Shown piece by piece: positions 32,034 to 41,876 of a stretch of 64,000 nucleotides of DNA. A program made the translations under genes and the position numbers. The stretch spans positions 186,001 to 250,000 of the forward strand of contig DAOULH010000010.1 in assembly GCA_034420475.1 (NCBI GenBank), given 5' to 3'. The stretch comes from Bin87 sp034420475. GTDB lineage: Bacteria; Chloroflexota; Dehalococcoidia; Lucifugimonadales; UBA3495. Positions within the stretch are counted from its first letter, which is position 1; each line of letters starts with the position of its first letter. A model generated the notes under the pieces. It was given only the letters and a program-made list of their open reading frames with translations. It was not told the DNA's origin and did not search any database.

Positions 32034-32774
32034 CTACTCCGTCTCCAGCTCCTTCTCCAAAATCTGTGCCCAGTGCACTTCGCCTCTTTCGACTAACCGC
32101 TCTATGCCCGGCCTGATGCGCTGGGCCGCCACCACGGCGTGGGCCGGTTGGCCGGTGAACCGGGTCAAATAGCCGGCGTTGCGGGTGGCGCGGTCAACGT
32201 CGCGCCAACTGCCGGTGTAGGAAGCCTCCACGGCAATGTAGTGGCTTTCGCCATTGTCGCGGCGCGTCGCCTCAATGATGATATCGGCGTTTTCAAAGCT
32301 GGTCAGTTCGTTGGCGGGAATATCGGTAGTGTCAGCGTCATCGACCATGTTCAGCACGTCGCCCAGGTCCAGCACCCGATACTCTCGGCAACCGACCACC
32401 CTGACGATACGGGCAACCATTCTGAGCGCTCCATTGCGAGCGTGAGCGGCGGCGATAGGAGCCAAGCGGGAATCGAGGCGATCCACTCCAGCCTCCAAGG
32501 CCGTTAGCCGTTGATCGGTGTTCTCAATGAACTTAGCCAGCGCCGCTTGCATCTCGGCCAGTGCCGCTCGCATCTCGGCCTGCGTCACTCGCATCTCGGT
32601 CTGCATCGTCTCCAACGTGGTCAGTCTTCGTTCTGTGCTTTCGGCAAAATCCGCAAGCGTTTGGGGCAAATTCAATAGCGCTGGCGACAATAGCCTGGCG
32701 CGGAGCGCTTCGTTCCACTCCGGGTGCTCGTCCAGGATTCTGATCAAATCCTCTACGGTGTTTATCAGGGCCAT
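32034..32774 (-). CDS. Coiled-coil protein with C-terminal PD-(D/E)XK-like domain
   Basis: A 246-aa protein. Residues about 40-105 form a long coiled coil (RRLTTLETMQTEMRVTQAEM) with a pseudo-repeat of AEMxAAL. The C-terminal 120 residues resemble an Asp/Glu nuclease core: ENADIIIEATRRDNGES, then YIAVEASYTG, followed by ATRNAGYLTRFTG. Such proteins are frequent in Cyanobacteria and Chloroflexota with unknown role. It is convergent with the CoA-transferase gene. Confidence 0.7.
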   Translation of the reverse strand: MALINTVEDLIRILDEHPEWNEALRARLLSPALLNLPQTLADFAESTERRLTTLETMQTEMRVTQAEMRAALAEMQAALAKFIENTDQRLTALEAGVDRLDSRLAPIAAAHARNGALRMVARIVRVVGCREYRVLDLGDVLNMVDDADTTDIPANELTSFENADIIIEATRRDNGESHYIAVEASYTGSWRDVDRATRNAGYLTRFTGQPAHAVVAAQRIRPGIERLVERGEVHWAQILEKELETE

Positions 32775-32889
32775 CTGAAGCTCCTTGCGGTTTCGATTGT
32801 ATCAGCCGCCCTTATCCTCATCCAAACAAATTTGCCAGGCGATGATACGATTAGGGACGTTTTCATCAGATTCAGGAGGAGATCGTCCC

Positions 32890-33792
32890 ATGCCCCGCAT
32901 CACCACCAAGCCCCTGCGCTCCGTCATGTTCGTGCCCGGCAACAAGGAAGACTGGATGCGCAAAGCGCCCCAGTACGGCCCGGATGCGCTCATTCTCGAT
33001 CTCGAGGACTCGGTCCCGGAGTACGACAAGGATGCCGCGCGTCCGCTGGTCGCCAGGATGATCGACGAGTTGTCGGAACGGGGCCAGACCCTGTTCGTGA
33101 GGGTGAACCGGCTGGAAACCGGGCTGACCGGGTTCGACCTGGAAGCCGTCACTCGGCCCGGCCTCTACGGTATCCTGCTGCCCAAGGTGGAGACCCCGGC
33201 GGACGTGGTCGAGGCGGACGTGCTGCTGCGCTATTTTGAACGCAAGGCCGGCATGGAACTCAACACCGTCTGCATCGACCCGGGGCTGGAGACCGCGTCC
33301 GGGATCCGCATGGCCTACGAGATCGCCATGGCCTCGGACCGGGTGGCGCACATGGGCGGGAGCGGCGGCAAGGGCGGGGACACGGCCCGCAGCGTGGGAT
33401 ACCGCTGGACCCTGGAAGGCGCGGAAACCCTGTACCTGCGCAGCAAGGTCCTGATGGACAGTCGGGCGGCCGGTATCCAGTGGCCCATCAGCGGCGGATG
33501 GTTCGATATCCGTGACCTGGACGGCCTGCGCTACTGGGTCAACAACCTGAAGGCGCTGGGCTACACCGGGATGCATCTGATCCACCCGTCCCACGTGCCC
33601 ATCGTAAACGAGATCTTCACGCCCACGCCTGAGGAGATTGCTTTCTGGCAGGGCCTGCTGGACGCGATGGAGGAGAGCCGGCGTCAGGGCACGGCGGCCG
33701 TGACCTATGCCGGCGACATGGTCGACGTGGCGCACGAGGAAACCGCCAAGGCCATGCTGGAAATGTGCCGCAGCCTGGGGCTGGTGGACTAG
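32890..33792 (+). CDS. HpcH/HpaI aldolase, citrate lyase beta-like (CitE)
   Basis: A 300-aa TIM-barrel lyase. LRSVMFVPGNKEDWMRKA and PDALILDLEDSV contain the substrate Arg and metal Asp/Glu region of CitE-like C-C lyases. VRVNRLETGLTGFDLEAV and GILLPKVETPADVV are the next conserved strands. Expected to cleave a malyl-CoA, citramalyl-CoA or related 3-hydroxyacyl-CoA; this fits the many CoA-transferases nearby. GGAGG precedes the ATG at 32890. Confidence 0.88.
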   Translation: MPRITTKPLRSVMFVPGNKEDWMRKAPQYGPDALILDLEDSVPEYDKDAARPLVARMIDELSERGQTLFVRVNRLETGLTGFDLEAVTRPGLYGILLPKVETPADVVEADVLLRYFERKAGMELNTVCIDPGLETASGIRMAYEIAMASDRVAHMGGSGGKGGDTARSVGYRWTLEGAETLYLRSKVLMDSRAAGIQWPISGGWFDIRDLDGLRYWVNNLKALGYTGMHLIHPSHVPIVNEIFTPTPEEIAFWQGLLDAMEESRRQGTAAVTYAGDMVDVAHEETAKAMLEMCRSLGLVD

Positions 33793-33800
33793 ATCCGACC

Positions 33801-36800
33801 TTACCCGCCCTCGCCGGCGCGCAGGACCCGCTGTACCTCCAGCCGGCTGGTGACGAAGGCCAGCCAGATCACGGTGACGACGCTCACCGTTGCCAGCACG
33901 GCATACGCTAACGCCAGCATCCGCCAGTCCGTCTCGAAGGTCAGCGGAGGCGTAGCGCGGACGCCGCCCTCGGCTACTTCCAGGACCGGCAGCAGCGCCG
34001 CCCCAATCTGGGCGCCGGCCCAGGTTCCGACGGCAACCCCCGCAATCACAACGATGGCGAGGTTGAACCAGACCACACCGTTCAACTGGCCCCGAGTGCT
34101 GCCCAGCGTCCGCAGCAGGGCGAACTCGGTCTGACGCTCCCGAGTATCCAGCCAACTGTACAGCGCGATGCCCGTCGCGCTGGCGAGGGCCAGGGCCAGG
34201 AACATGATCACCAGCAGGCCGCCCCAACCCGCGTTGGCCAGGGGCTGCTTGCCGCGCAGGGCCGCTTCCTCTTCCGCGACGAGTGACTTGCCGGCGGCCA
34301 AGCCCAATTCCTCAATGCTGGAAACCGCCGTCCGGCTTTCCGCCAGCGCGTGATCAAGGTCGCCCACGGCGATGTCACGATCCAGCCAAACCTCGCCCGA
34401 GCCGCCGAAGATGCGCCGGCTGTGCCGGTTGGCGTATTCAACGAAGTCGCCGAGGTCGGTGATGACGAAAGGTTGCTCCCGAGGGTCCACCGTGGGGAAG
34501 AACTCGGCGACCCCCTCGATCTTGATGGGCAGCGCGAAGGTGGACATACCGAGGCTGATCTGCTCGCCGACTTCGGCGCCGGTGGCTTCCAGAATGCCCG
34601 GGCTGACGAGGGCCTTCACAGGCGGGGCATCTTGACCCGGCCACAAGCCCGGCGCGCCGATGCCGCCGGGCGACCAGCTGAAAACGGCGGAACCGGTGGT
34701 GCCGGGCCGAGCCACGTTCCGGCTGGTTTCCACGGAGTAAAGCCCGGGCCGCACATAGTCTTCGATGACGCTCCAGCCGTCGGCGGTGTTCAGGCCGGCT
34801 ACCACTACCTCACCGGCGTCGGTGTGCGCCGTCAGCCCGTCGACGAAGAGCACACCGGGGCGATCACCGCTGGTCCGGCCCGAGATTTGCAGGTTGATGA
34901 GGGTGTGCGGCGGTACGTCGAGCCGAGGCACGTCGGGGTCTAAGGTTGGCCGGCCGCCGCGTCCCAGGCGAAGCTCGGTACTGCCTTCCAACATTTGCCA
35001 TTGCCGGGTCTCCCGCACGTCGCCCAGTGGCACGTCGTAGTACCGGCCGGAGCCGTCGCGCAGCCGGGCGGTCACGCCGACCAGAGGCTCACGGGGAAAC
35101 GGGCCGGTCTGAGTGGTCATCGCCCACAAGGACAGCGCGGTGGTGCCGTCGGGAAGCGGCAGCCCTTCCGGAGCGTCCGAGTTTGGCGTGATCTGGGTCA
35201 TCAGTTCAGACAAACCGCCGCCGTTGGCGAAATCGTCACGCCACCAGGCAACGTCCGCGAGGCGAGGGGAGTCGACGGCCAGGATCGACACGCGTTGGGA
35301 TCCGAAGCCCTCGGTCAGCAGGCTGCCTTCGGTACGCATCGCTTCGGCGGAATTGGGCAGCACGTCGGACAGCCCGGCAAAGGCCCGCGCGATGCGGCCG
35401 TTGTCGTGTTGCACGCGAATGTCCGCGCCGATGTCGTATCGAACGCGGTCGTCCAGGCTGCGGTTCAGGGTGGCCGAGAACGCGCTGCCCACGACGCCCA
35501 GAGCCGTCGCCAGCATCAGCAGAGCGACCAGGCTCCCCGGCGCGATGGGGTCGCGGGCGATGCGGCGCAGACCCTGCACCAGCCAGCCGGGCCCCACCGG
35601 CCCCACGATGCGGGCGGATATGCCCAGGGCCAGCGGGAACAGCCGCATTACCAGCAGGCCGAGCGCAATCAGACCCAATGCCGGCCCCAACAGCAGGGCG
35701 AAATCAATTTCCAGATCGCGGCTGCCCAAGCTCCGGGTCAGCACCGTTCCCCGGCTGGAAATCTGCCACCAGAGAAACGCGATGATCGCCAGGGCCAGCA
35801 GGTCCAGGTAGTAGCGGTGGATGAACGGGGTGCGCGCCGGCCGGGCTCCGGACTGGCGGAACTCCACGATCCCTTTGCTCGCGGCCGCAAGGGTCGCCAG
35901 CGAGAGCACGATCACGGCCAACGCCGCTCCAGCCGCGCCCATGCCGAATGCCTGCCACGACAGGGAGACGGGAGCGCCCACCGATTCGGCGTCGAACACC
36001 AGCCCGCCCAACGCTCTGGCCAGCAGCGGGGAGAGCAGAGCGCCGGCGACCAGCGCCGGGCCGGCCAGAAGCAGGCCCTCAACCAGGGTCAGGATGCCGA
36101 TCTGGACCGTAGTCGCGCCGCGGCTCTTCAGCATGGCGATCTCGCCGGCGCGGGCGCGGATCACCATGCCGGCGGTGATGGTCAGGTAGTAGGCGAGGAT
36201 GCCGGTAACCAGGAACACCATCAGGAACAGCGGGATGCGCGCCAGCAACAACTGCTCTTCATGGTCCTCCAGGATGCGGATCAATCCCGTGGACGTGCTG
36301 CCGTTGGGCAGATTGTTGGTTACGTCTCTCCGCACCCGCCGGAGTTCCCGCTGCAGTTCATCCACCCGCTTGGCGGGAATTCCTTCCCGGTCAATCTGCA
36401 CAAACCAGGCGGAACTGGTGTAGATGCCCGGATAACGGCGGCCAATCTGCTGACGCAACGCCTGTTCCGAGGTGAACAGGGGAACCAACGTCCAATCGTC
36501 GTCCTGGTACGCCAGCAGCTTGTGACGACGGTACCAATACTCGTCCTCCAGATCGACCGGCTCGATGACGCCCACCACTACCACGCGGGTTGACGGTTGG
36601 TCCTCGCCGCCGGTGGCCGGCACGATTTCGAACCCCTCGCCCAGTTCAAGGTCCAGGAATTGCAGCCCCAGGGAATCCACCACGATTTCAACGACGATAT
36701 CGTTGGTGTCTCCCGTGGCATCGTCGTAGCCTCCGTCTCCGGCCACCTCGGGCCAGCGGCCCTGGACCAGTTCCGCCTTCCCATCCCTGAGACCCGAAAT

Positions 36801-37220
36801 GTATTGCATCCGGCCGCGGGGACGCTCGTCGTTGGGCAAGTCGAGGTTGGGCCTCCCGGTGAAGTAGAAGGTCGCGGTTTCGACCTGGAAAGAGACGGCG
36901 CCAACCGCATCACCCAAAGGAGGCAGGACGCGCTGCGCGACGAACTGCCGGCTGGTGAGATAGCGGTCGCTGGCCGGCGTCGCGGTGCGGGGGTCGTCGA
37001 GGTCGTTGAACACCCGCACCCAGAAGTTGACGTCGCTGGATTCGGCATCGGCCAGGGCGCGGCGCAGGGCCGTCTCTGCCAGCAGGTCGTTGAACACCAC
37101 CGCGCTGGAAAGCAGCACGACGGCCAGCGTGACTCCCAGCAGGACCGTCAATTCCATGCGGAAGGACGACATGAGCCGTCGTCGCGCCAGCACGTAACCC
37201 AGGTTGAGGATGGCGGTCAT
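33801..37220 (-). CDS. FtsX-like ABC transporter permease (large)
   Basis: An 1139-aa membrane protein. An N-terminal helix is followed by a large extracytoplasmic region (about 45-320), then a first FtsX domain (LFLMVFLVTGILAYYLTI, EIAMLKSRGATTVQIG). A second extracytoplasmic region and a C-terminal FtsX domain (TEFALLRTLGSTRGQLNGVV) complete it. Such permeases act with a LolD/MacB-type ATPase in lipoprotein or peptide export or mechanical coupling. No ATPase gene is in the window. Starts six bases after the stop of the similar upstream permease. Confidence 0.85.
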   Translation of the reverse strand: MTAILNLGYVLARRRLMSSFRMELTVLLGVTLAVVLLSSAVVFNDLLAETALRRALADAESSDVNFWVRVFNDLDDPRTATPASDRYLTSRQFVAQRVLPPLGDAVGAVSFQVETATFYFTGRPNLDLPNDERPRGRMQYISGLRDGKAELVQGRWPEVAGDGGYDDATGDTNDIVVEIVVDSLGLQFLDLELGEGFEIVPATGGEDQPSTRVVVVGVIEPVDLEDEYWYRRHKLLAYQDDDWTLVPLFTSEQALRQQIGRRYPGIYTSSAWFVQIDREGIPAKRVDELQRELRRVRRDVTNNLPNGSTSTGLIRILEDHEEQLLLARIPLFLMVFLVTGILAYYLTITAGMVIRARAGEIAMLKSRGATTVQIGILTLVEGLLLAGPALVAGALLSPLLARALGGLVFDAESVGAPVSLSWQAFGMGAAGAALAVIVLSLATLAAASKGIVEFRQSGARPARTPFIHRYYLDLLALAIIAFLWWQISSRGTVLTRSLGSRDLEIDFALLLGPALGLIALGLLVMRLFPLALGISARIVGPVGPGWLVQGLRRIARDPIAPGSLVALLMLATALGVVGSAFSATLNRSLDDRVRYDIGADIRVQHDNGRIARAFAGLSDVLPNSAEAMRTEGSLLTEGFGSQRVSILAVDSPRLADVAWWRDDFANGGGLSELMTQITPNSDAPEGLPLPDGTTALSLWAMTTQTGPFPREPLVGVTARLRDGSGRYYDVPLGDVRETRQWQMLEGSTELRLGRGGRPTLDPDVPRLDVPPHTLINLQISGRTSGDRPGVLFVDGLTAHTDAGEVVVAGLNTADGWSVIEDYVRPGLYSVETSRNVARPGTTGSAVFSWSPGGIGAPGLWPGQDAPPVKALVSPGILEATGAEVGEQISLGMSTFALPIKIEGVAEFFPTVDPREQPFVITDLGDFVEYANRHSRRIFGGSGEVWLDRDIAVGDLDHALAESRTAVSSIEELGLAAGKSLVAEEEAALRGKQPLANAGWGGLLVIMFLALALASATGIALYSWLDTRERQTEFALLRTLGSTRGQLNGVVWFNLAIVVIAGVAVGTWAGAQIGAALLPVLEVAEGGVRATPPLTFETDWRMLALAYAVLATVSVVTVIWLAFVTSRLEVQRVLRAGEGG

Positions 37221-37226
37221 GCGCGA

Positions 37227-40200
37227 CTACTCCGCCTCTCTCAGCACTTCCGGCGGGCGCAAACGGCGCGCCACCGCGCCGGCGAGACCGATGGCCGCGA
37301 TCGCGGCGACGACGAGGCAGAGGAAGGTAGCGACCAACCAGGGGCCTTCCGCCACAAATATGATGGGCGGAGTGACGGCGCCGCCGGCCGCGTTTCCGGC
37401 TAGTTCTCCCAGGGTCCACCGCGCCAGTCCCCAGCCGGCCAGCCCGCCGACCACGATGCCCAAGATGCCGACGATGACTCGTTCCAGCGCCAGGCCGGCG
37501 ATCCGCTGCCACTGGGGAATGCCCAGCGCCGCTCCGACTGACATATCGACCCGCTGCTCGCGTACTGCCACCGCGGCGTGGGCGCACAGGGCCAGGGCCA
37601 CGGCCAACGCCAGGGCGGCCAGTCCGATTCCGGTCAAGGCGTCCCAGGCTCCGCCGGCCAGGGGATTGCGCGTCGCCAGGTCAACGGCGTCGTCGCGATC
37701 CCGGAGGAAGGACAGTCGATAACCGACGTCCAGGATCTCGCTGGCTACTCGCTCCCGGTCAGCCCCTTCGGCCACGTCGAACCACCATTCGTCAGGGGTG
37801 ATGGGTTGGGCGCCCGGAGCCTGGTTCAACCAGGCCCGCAACTCGTACACCGACACTACTACCAACGAACGACGGGCATCCAAAGTGGGGAAGTGATTGA
37901 CGGTGCCCGTGACCCGTGCGGGCACGATGTATCCGTCCACGGTGATTCTGACCGTCTGGTCGGGAAAAAACCCGGGCCCGGTGATGGCCGGCAACGGCAG
38001 CGGAGCGGGCGGGATGACGATGCCCCGGGGAGACCGGCCCAACGGCTCTTCCCACCGGATGGAGAGGCCGGTGTCGCCGGTGTGGGCGGCATCCGGGGAC
38101 CGCTCGGTGCGATCGGGAACGTTTCCAGCCTGGGGCAACGGCACCCAGGGACCGATATCTTCAAATCCCTCGATCACTTCGCCGTCTGCGGGCAGATCGG
38201 GCCCGTACACGGTCACGCCGTCAAAGGAGATACCGCCCGGCGGTGTCCGCGCGAAGGAGTCCCCGGAAATGAAGATTGAGACTACTCGCCATTGGTCGTC
38301 AGCTTGTACGGTCGCGCTCTCTTCGGGCAAGGGCGTCCTCAGATGGTGCCAGCCGGTCTGGTGCTGGCTCAGCATGCCCAACTCCAGGTTGCGATAACGT
38401 CCGCGATCGTTGCCGATGCGTAGCCACAGCCGGTAGCTGGGCAACGGCACGGAAGCGCCAACGGCCGGCGCGTCGTCACGTCGGATCCAGACGCCGATCT
38501 CCTCGGCGCCCTGCGGTATCTCAACTCCGGCAGTCTCCGGGGACAGGGTTCTTCGCAGTGGCGCGACCAGGGTGTCCAGAGGCGTCGGTTCGCCGTCGAC
38601 GAAGTCGTCGCGCCACCATGAAACCTGCCCGATGGTCAGCGGATCAACCCCCATGACGGTCCCGCGTTGGAACGGTCCGTCGATGAATCCGACCGGCTCC
38701 CGGATGATTGGCGACACCGCCTCGATTCCATCGATGGACTTCAGTTGGTCGATCCGCTGTTGTTCGGTGCGGCCGATGAAGCTGGTGCCGCCCAGGGTGA
38801 TGTCGCCCCCAACGCTGTGGTTTGCCTGGTCCGCTTCGCTGCGCGCCAGCGTGGTCTGGAAGGTTCCCGCGAACACGCCCAGAGCCGCCGCCAGTGTGAC
38901 AACCACGGTCAACGACGCGTAAGGGAGTGGATGACGGGCCATTCTCCGCAACGACAAGCTCACCCAAGCCGGAGCCACTTGCTGGCAAACCCACGCGGCG
39001 CCCGTCATCAGCCACGGCAAGGCCCGGAGCAGCAGGAAGGCAAGGGTCAGCAGAGCCGCCGACGGCGCCAACAGCAGCAAAGGGTCCAGGGCCGGCCCCC
39101 GGCCGGTCAGCTCGCCCTCCACGAAACCGCCCCGTTGTCGGATCTGCCAGACCAGGACGGCCAGCGCGACTACCGCAATGATGTCGATGTAGTATCGCTG
39201 CAGCCACGGCGCGGACGGCGGACGGGCCCGGGCTCGCAGGAAGTCCAGGATGCCAAGTCGGGCCAGGCTGCCCCCGGCAACGGTGAGAACGGCCAGGCTC
39301 AGCAGCCCGCCTACCGCGCCCATGACGTACATCTGCCAGGACAGGGAAACGTCCAGGGGAGCCTCACCGGCGCCGGCCCGGGCCGCCGGGTTGATGGTCT
39401 CCACCAGCAGCAGGCTGCCAATGCCCCAGGCCAGCAGCGGGCCGATCAGCGTAGCCGCGACTACTATCAGGCCTTCTCCCGCCGCCAGCAGACCTCCCAC
39501 CTGTCCGATGCTGGCTCCCCGGCTGCGCAGCATGGATGACTCCGCAGAACGGGCGCCGGCCAGCAGGCCCACGGCCAGGGCCAGGAAGTAGAGGATGACC
39601 ACCACCACCAGCGAAATGAACAGGATCAGCGGGGCGCGCGCCAGTGTGAGTTCGCGCTGGTACTCGGCCAACAAGCCTGTGCCGCGGCTGTTTTCCAGTC
39701 CGGTCAGGACGTAGGAACGGGGGAATCGGCTGTTGATATCCGTTTCCAGCGCGGTGAGGTCGTCCCTGGTTTGCTGAACCGTCGGAGCCGTGATGACGTC
39801 CGGGTTGATGTACAGGAACCAGCCGTAGTCGCCCACCAGCGTGGGGAACGGTTCGCCGATACCGTCGAAAAATGCCTGCTCGTTAACGAAAATGGGCGCT
39901 ACGGGTCGGCCTTCCCAGTCGCCCATCCGGAAGTAGTCAGCGGAACCCATCCAATACTCTTCGCGGGGATCGTTGGCTTCGGCGATGCCGACGATTTCGA
40001 CGCCGATGTACTCGGCGGGTTCTTCGTCGTTTCCGGGGAACACCACCAGCCAGGCTTCCTTGCCGACTCCCCATCCCATGAGGCGGGAAGTGTCGAGCCC
40101 CAGGACGCCCTCGATGCGCGGACAGCCGTCAGCGAGATTGACACAGGTTCCCGGTTCACTTCCGACCGTTGGCGACGGCCAGCGGCCATCGACCAGCCGC

Positions 40201-40649
40201 GAGTGCTCGGCGAACTCCGTGATGAAAAATGGCCGGCCCAGTGGAACATCGGATATCCCGAACGGAGCGCCCACCTGGACGAAAGGCAACGTGGGCAGCA
40301 TCTTGGCATAGCGTTCCTGGCCCCGCCGCAGGTAGCTGACGTCGTTGTCGATGATCTGTTCGATGTCCGTGCGGAGCGACGTGTAGTCCGCCGGACCCAG
40401 CGGACGGTTGCGCACGACGATCTGGGTGTTGATCACGGTAGGCGATGCGACCGCCAGGGAGTGCCGCAGTCCCGCCTCGGCCAGTCCCTGCGAATACATC
40501 GCGCCCAGCGCCATGATGGTTACCGCCGCCAGGACGCCGAAGGCGGTAACGGCCAGCAGCCCCCACGCGGAACGGATCCGCCGGGGCAGCAGCCAGAGCA
40601 GCAGGGCGAAATTACGGGTCAAGGCGTGATGTTCCGGCGCAAACGCCAA
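37227..40649 (-). CDS. FtsX-like ABC transporter permease (large)
   Basis: An 1140-aa protein paralogous in layout to the next gene: N-terminal membrane helix (WGLLAVTAFGVLAAVTIMAL), extracytoplasmic domain, FtsX domain (SSMLRSRGASIGQVGGLLAAGEG), second outer domain and C-terminal FtsX domain (VDMSVGAALGIPQWQRIAGL). The two probably form a heterodimer. Co-transcribed with the downstream permease and possibly the SsuD-like gene upstream (12-base gap). The cognate ATPase is not seen. Confidence 0.85.
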   Translation of the reverse strand: MAFAPEHHALTRNFALLLWLLPRRIRSAWGLLAVTAFGVLAAVTIMALGAMYSQGLAEAGLRHSLAVASPTVINTQIVVRNRPLGPADYTSLRTDIEQIIDNDVSYLRRGQERYAKMLPTLPFVQVGAPFGISDVPLGRPFFITEFAEHSRLVDGRWPSPTVGSEPGTCVNLADGCPRIEGVLGLDTSRLMGWGVGKEAWLVVFPGNDEEPAEYIGVEIVGIAEANDPREEYWMGSADYFRMGDWEGRPVAPIFVNEQAFFDGIGEPFPTLVGDYGWFLYINPDVITAPTVQQTRDDLTALETDINSRFPRSYVLTGLENSRGTGLLAEYQRELTLARAPLILFISLVVVVILYFLALAVGLLAGARSAESSMLRSRGASIGQVGGLLAAGEGLIVVAATLIGPLLAWGIGSLLLVETINPAARAGAGEAPLDVSLSWQMYVMGAVGGLLSLAVLTVAGGSLARLGILDFLRARARPPSAPWLQRYYIDIIAVVALAVLVWQIRQRGGFVEGELTGRGPALDPLLLLAPSAALLTLAFLLLRALPWLMTGAAWVCQQVAPAWVSLSLRRMARHPLPYASLTVVVTLAAALGVFAGTFQTTLARSEADQANHSVGGDITLGGTSFIGRTEQQRIDQLKSIDGIEAVSPIIREPVGFIDGPFQRGTVMGVDPLTIGQVSWWRDDFVDGEPTPLDTLVAPLRRTLSPETAGVEIPQGAEEIGVWIRRDDAPAVGASVPLPSYRLWLRIGNDRGRYRNLELGMLSQHQTGWHHLRTPLPEESATVQADDQWRVVSIFISGDSFARTPPGGISFDGVTVYGPDLPADGEVIEGFEDIGPWVPLPQAGNVPDRTERSPDAAHTGDTGLSIRWEEPLGRSPRGIVIPPAPLPLPAITGPGFFPDQTVRITVDGYIVPARVTGTVNHFPTLDARRSLVVVSVYELRAWLNQAPGAQPITPDEWWFDVAEGADRERVASEILDVGYRLSFLRDRDDAVDLATRNPLAGGAWDALTGIGLAALALAVALALCAHAAVAVREQRVDMSVGAALGIPQWQRIAGLALERVIVGILGIVVGGLAGWGLARWTLGELAGNAAGGAVTPPIIFVAEGPWLVATFLCLVVAAIAAIGLAGAVARRLRPPEVLREAE

Positions 40650-40661
40650 CGTCCGCGGGGA

Positions 40662-41783
40662 TCAGCGCTCACCGTTTGCGGACGCAACCCGCTCGCGCAT
40701 CAGCGGCAACAGGTCTTCGGCCGCCCGGTGGCACTCCTCGACGTGGGGGAAGCCGCTGAGAATGAACTCGTCGATACCCAGTCGCCAGTAGTCCAGCAGT
40801 TCGTCAGCCACCTGTTCCGGCGTGCCCACCAGGGCGCTGCCGCAGTTGACCCGGATCTCGGACAGACCGTTCCACAGGTGCCGCCCGAGGCGATGGTCCT
40901 CGGCCTCGCGGGCCTGGGCCTGCTGACCCACCATTGGGGTGCCGACGATGGCGGCTTGACGCTGGGCCTTGACCTCCGGCGCGGCGTCGGCGATGAGGCG
41001 ACGCGCCGCTTGCCAGGCGTCGTCCTCGTCCTCTCGTATTACGAGGTGGGTTCGGAGGCCGAGGGTGAGCGGCCGGCCGGTCCCGGCGAACTGCTGCTTC
41101 AAGTCGGCGACACGTTGGGCAGTGTCCTCCAACGGCTCGATCCAGCCCAGGTGCACGTCTGCCTGGCGGGCGGAGAGCCCCAGCGCCCGCGGAGACGCGC
41201 CGCCGAGATAGAACCTGGGGCCGTCCTGACCCGGAGCGGGGGCGCAGTAGGCATCGGCAAGCTGGTAGAAATTGCCGGAATACGTCACCGGCTGCGGGTC
41301 CTGCCACAAAGCCCGGCAGGCCTGGATGAACTCTTCGGCCCTTTCATAACGGGTCGCGTGGTCGCTGACCTCGCCAACCCGTTCGAAGTCGTTCTGGATC
41401 CCGCCGGGCACGATGTTGATGTCCAGGCGACCCCCGGAGATCTGGTGCAGCGCGGCGGCCATCTGGGCGAATAGTCCCAGCGCGATGAACCCGGGCCGCA
41501 CCGCCACCAGGAAGCGGATTTTGGAGGTCACCGCCGCCAGCGCCGTGGCCGTGGTCCAGGTCTCGGCCAGAGGGGCGTCCTCCGAAAACAGTCCGTTGGC
41601 GAAACGGGTGGGAATGAGCATGGAGTAGAAACCGCACTGTTCCGCGGTTTCCGCCACCTGCCGCAGGTATTCAAAAGTCGGCGGGCGGTCAGCCCTGACC
41701 GTGCCGGCGCGCGCGCCATCGCCGTCAATGGGTATAAACCAGTCGAAACGCGGTTCGGGACGAAGTCCATTGCTAATGGCCAT
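40662..41783 (-). CDS. LLM-class FMN-dependent monooxygenase, SsuD-like
   Basis: A 373-aa luciferase-like enzyme. RFDWFIPIDGDG at the N-terminus, FYSMLIPTRFANGLFSEDAPLAETWTTATALAAVT, RFLVAVRPGFIALGLFAQMAAALHQIS and GRLDINIVPGG are all signature parts of the alkanesulfonate monooxygenase SsuD family. SsuD uses FMNH2 to release sulfite from alkanesulfonates. Here no flavin reductase or sulfonate transporter is adjacent, so the substrate may differ. Starts at 41783. Confidence 0.87.
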   Translation of the reverse strand: MAISNGLRPEPRFDWFIPIDGDGARAGTVRADRPPTFEYLRQVAETAEQCGFYSMLIPTRFANGLFSEDAPLAETWTTATALAAVTSKIRFLVAVRPGFIALGLFAQMAAALHQISGGRLDINIVPGGIQNDFERVGEVSDHATRYERAEEFIQACRALWQDPQPVTYSGNFYQLADAYCAPAPGQDGPRFYLGGASPRALGLSARQADVHLGWIEPLEDTAQRVADLKQQFAGTGRPLTLGLRTHLVIREDEDDAWQAARRLIADAAPEVKAQRQAAIVGTPMVGQQAQAREAEDHRLGRHLWNGLSEIRVNCGSALVGTPEQVADELLDYWRLGIDEFILSGFPHVEECHRAAEDLLPLMRERVASANGER

Positions 41784-41876
41784 ACTTCACCGGTGGATTT
41801 GGGGATTGGTCAACAACGGACCACATCGTACAAGTTAGGTTCGCTGCCGGTCAATTTGAACTGGCGGTTGACGGGT

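Noticed and set aside
34995..36593. 532-aa plus-strand frame inside the permease gene
   Set aside because: Extremely Gln/Arg/Gly-rich without domains; antisense to a clear FtsX permease.
40650..40684. CGTCCGC/GCGGACG inverted repeat near the SsuD-like gene stop
   Set aside because: Loop of 21 bases and no T-run, and it partly lies within the coding region; too weak to call a terminator.
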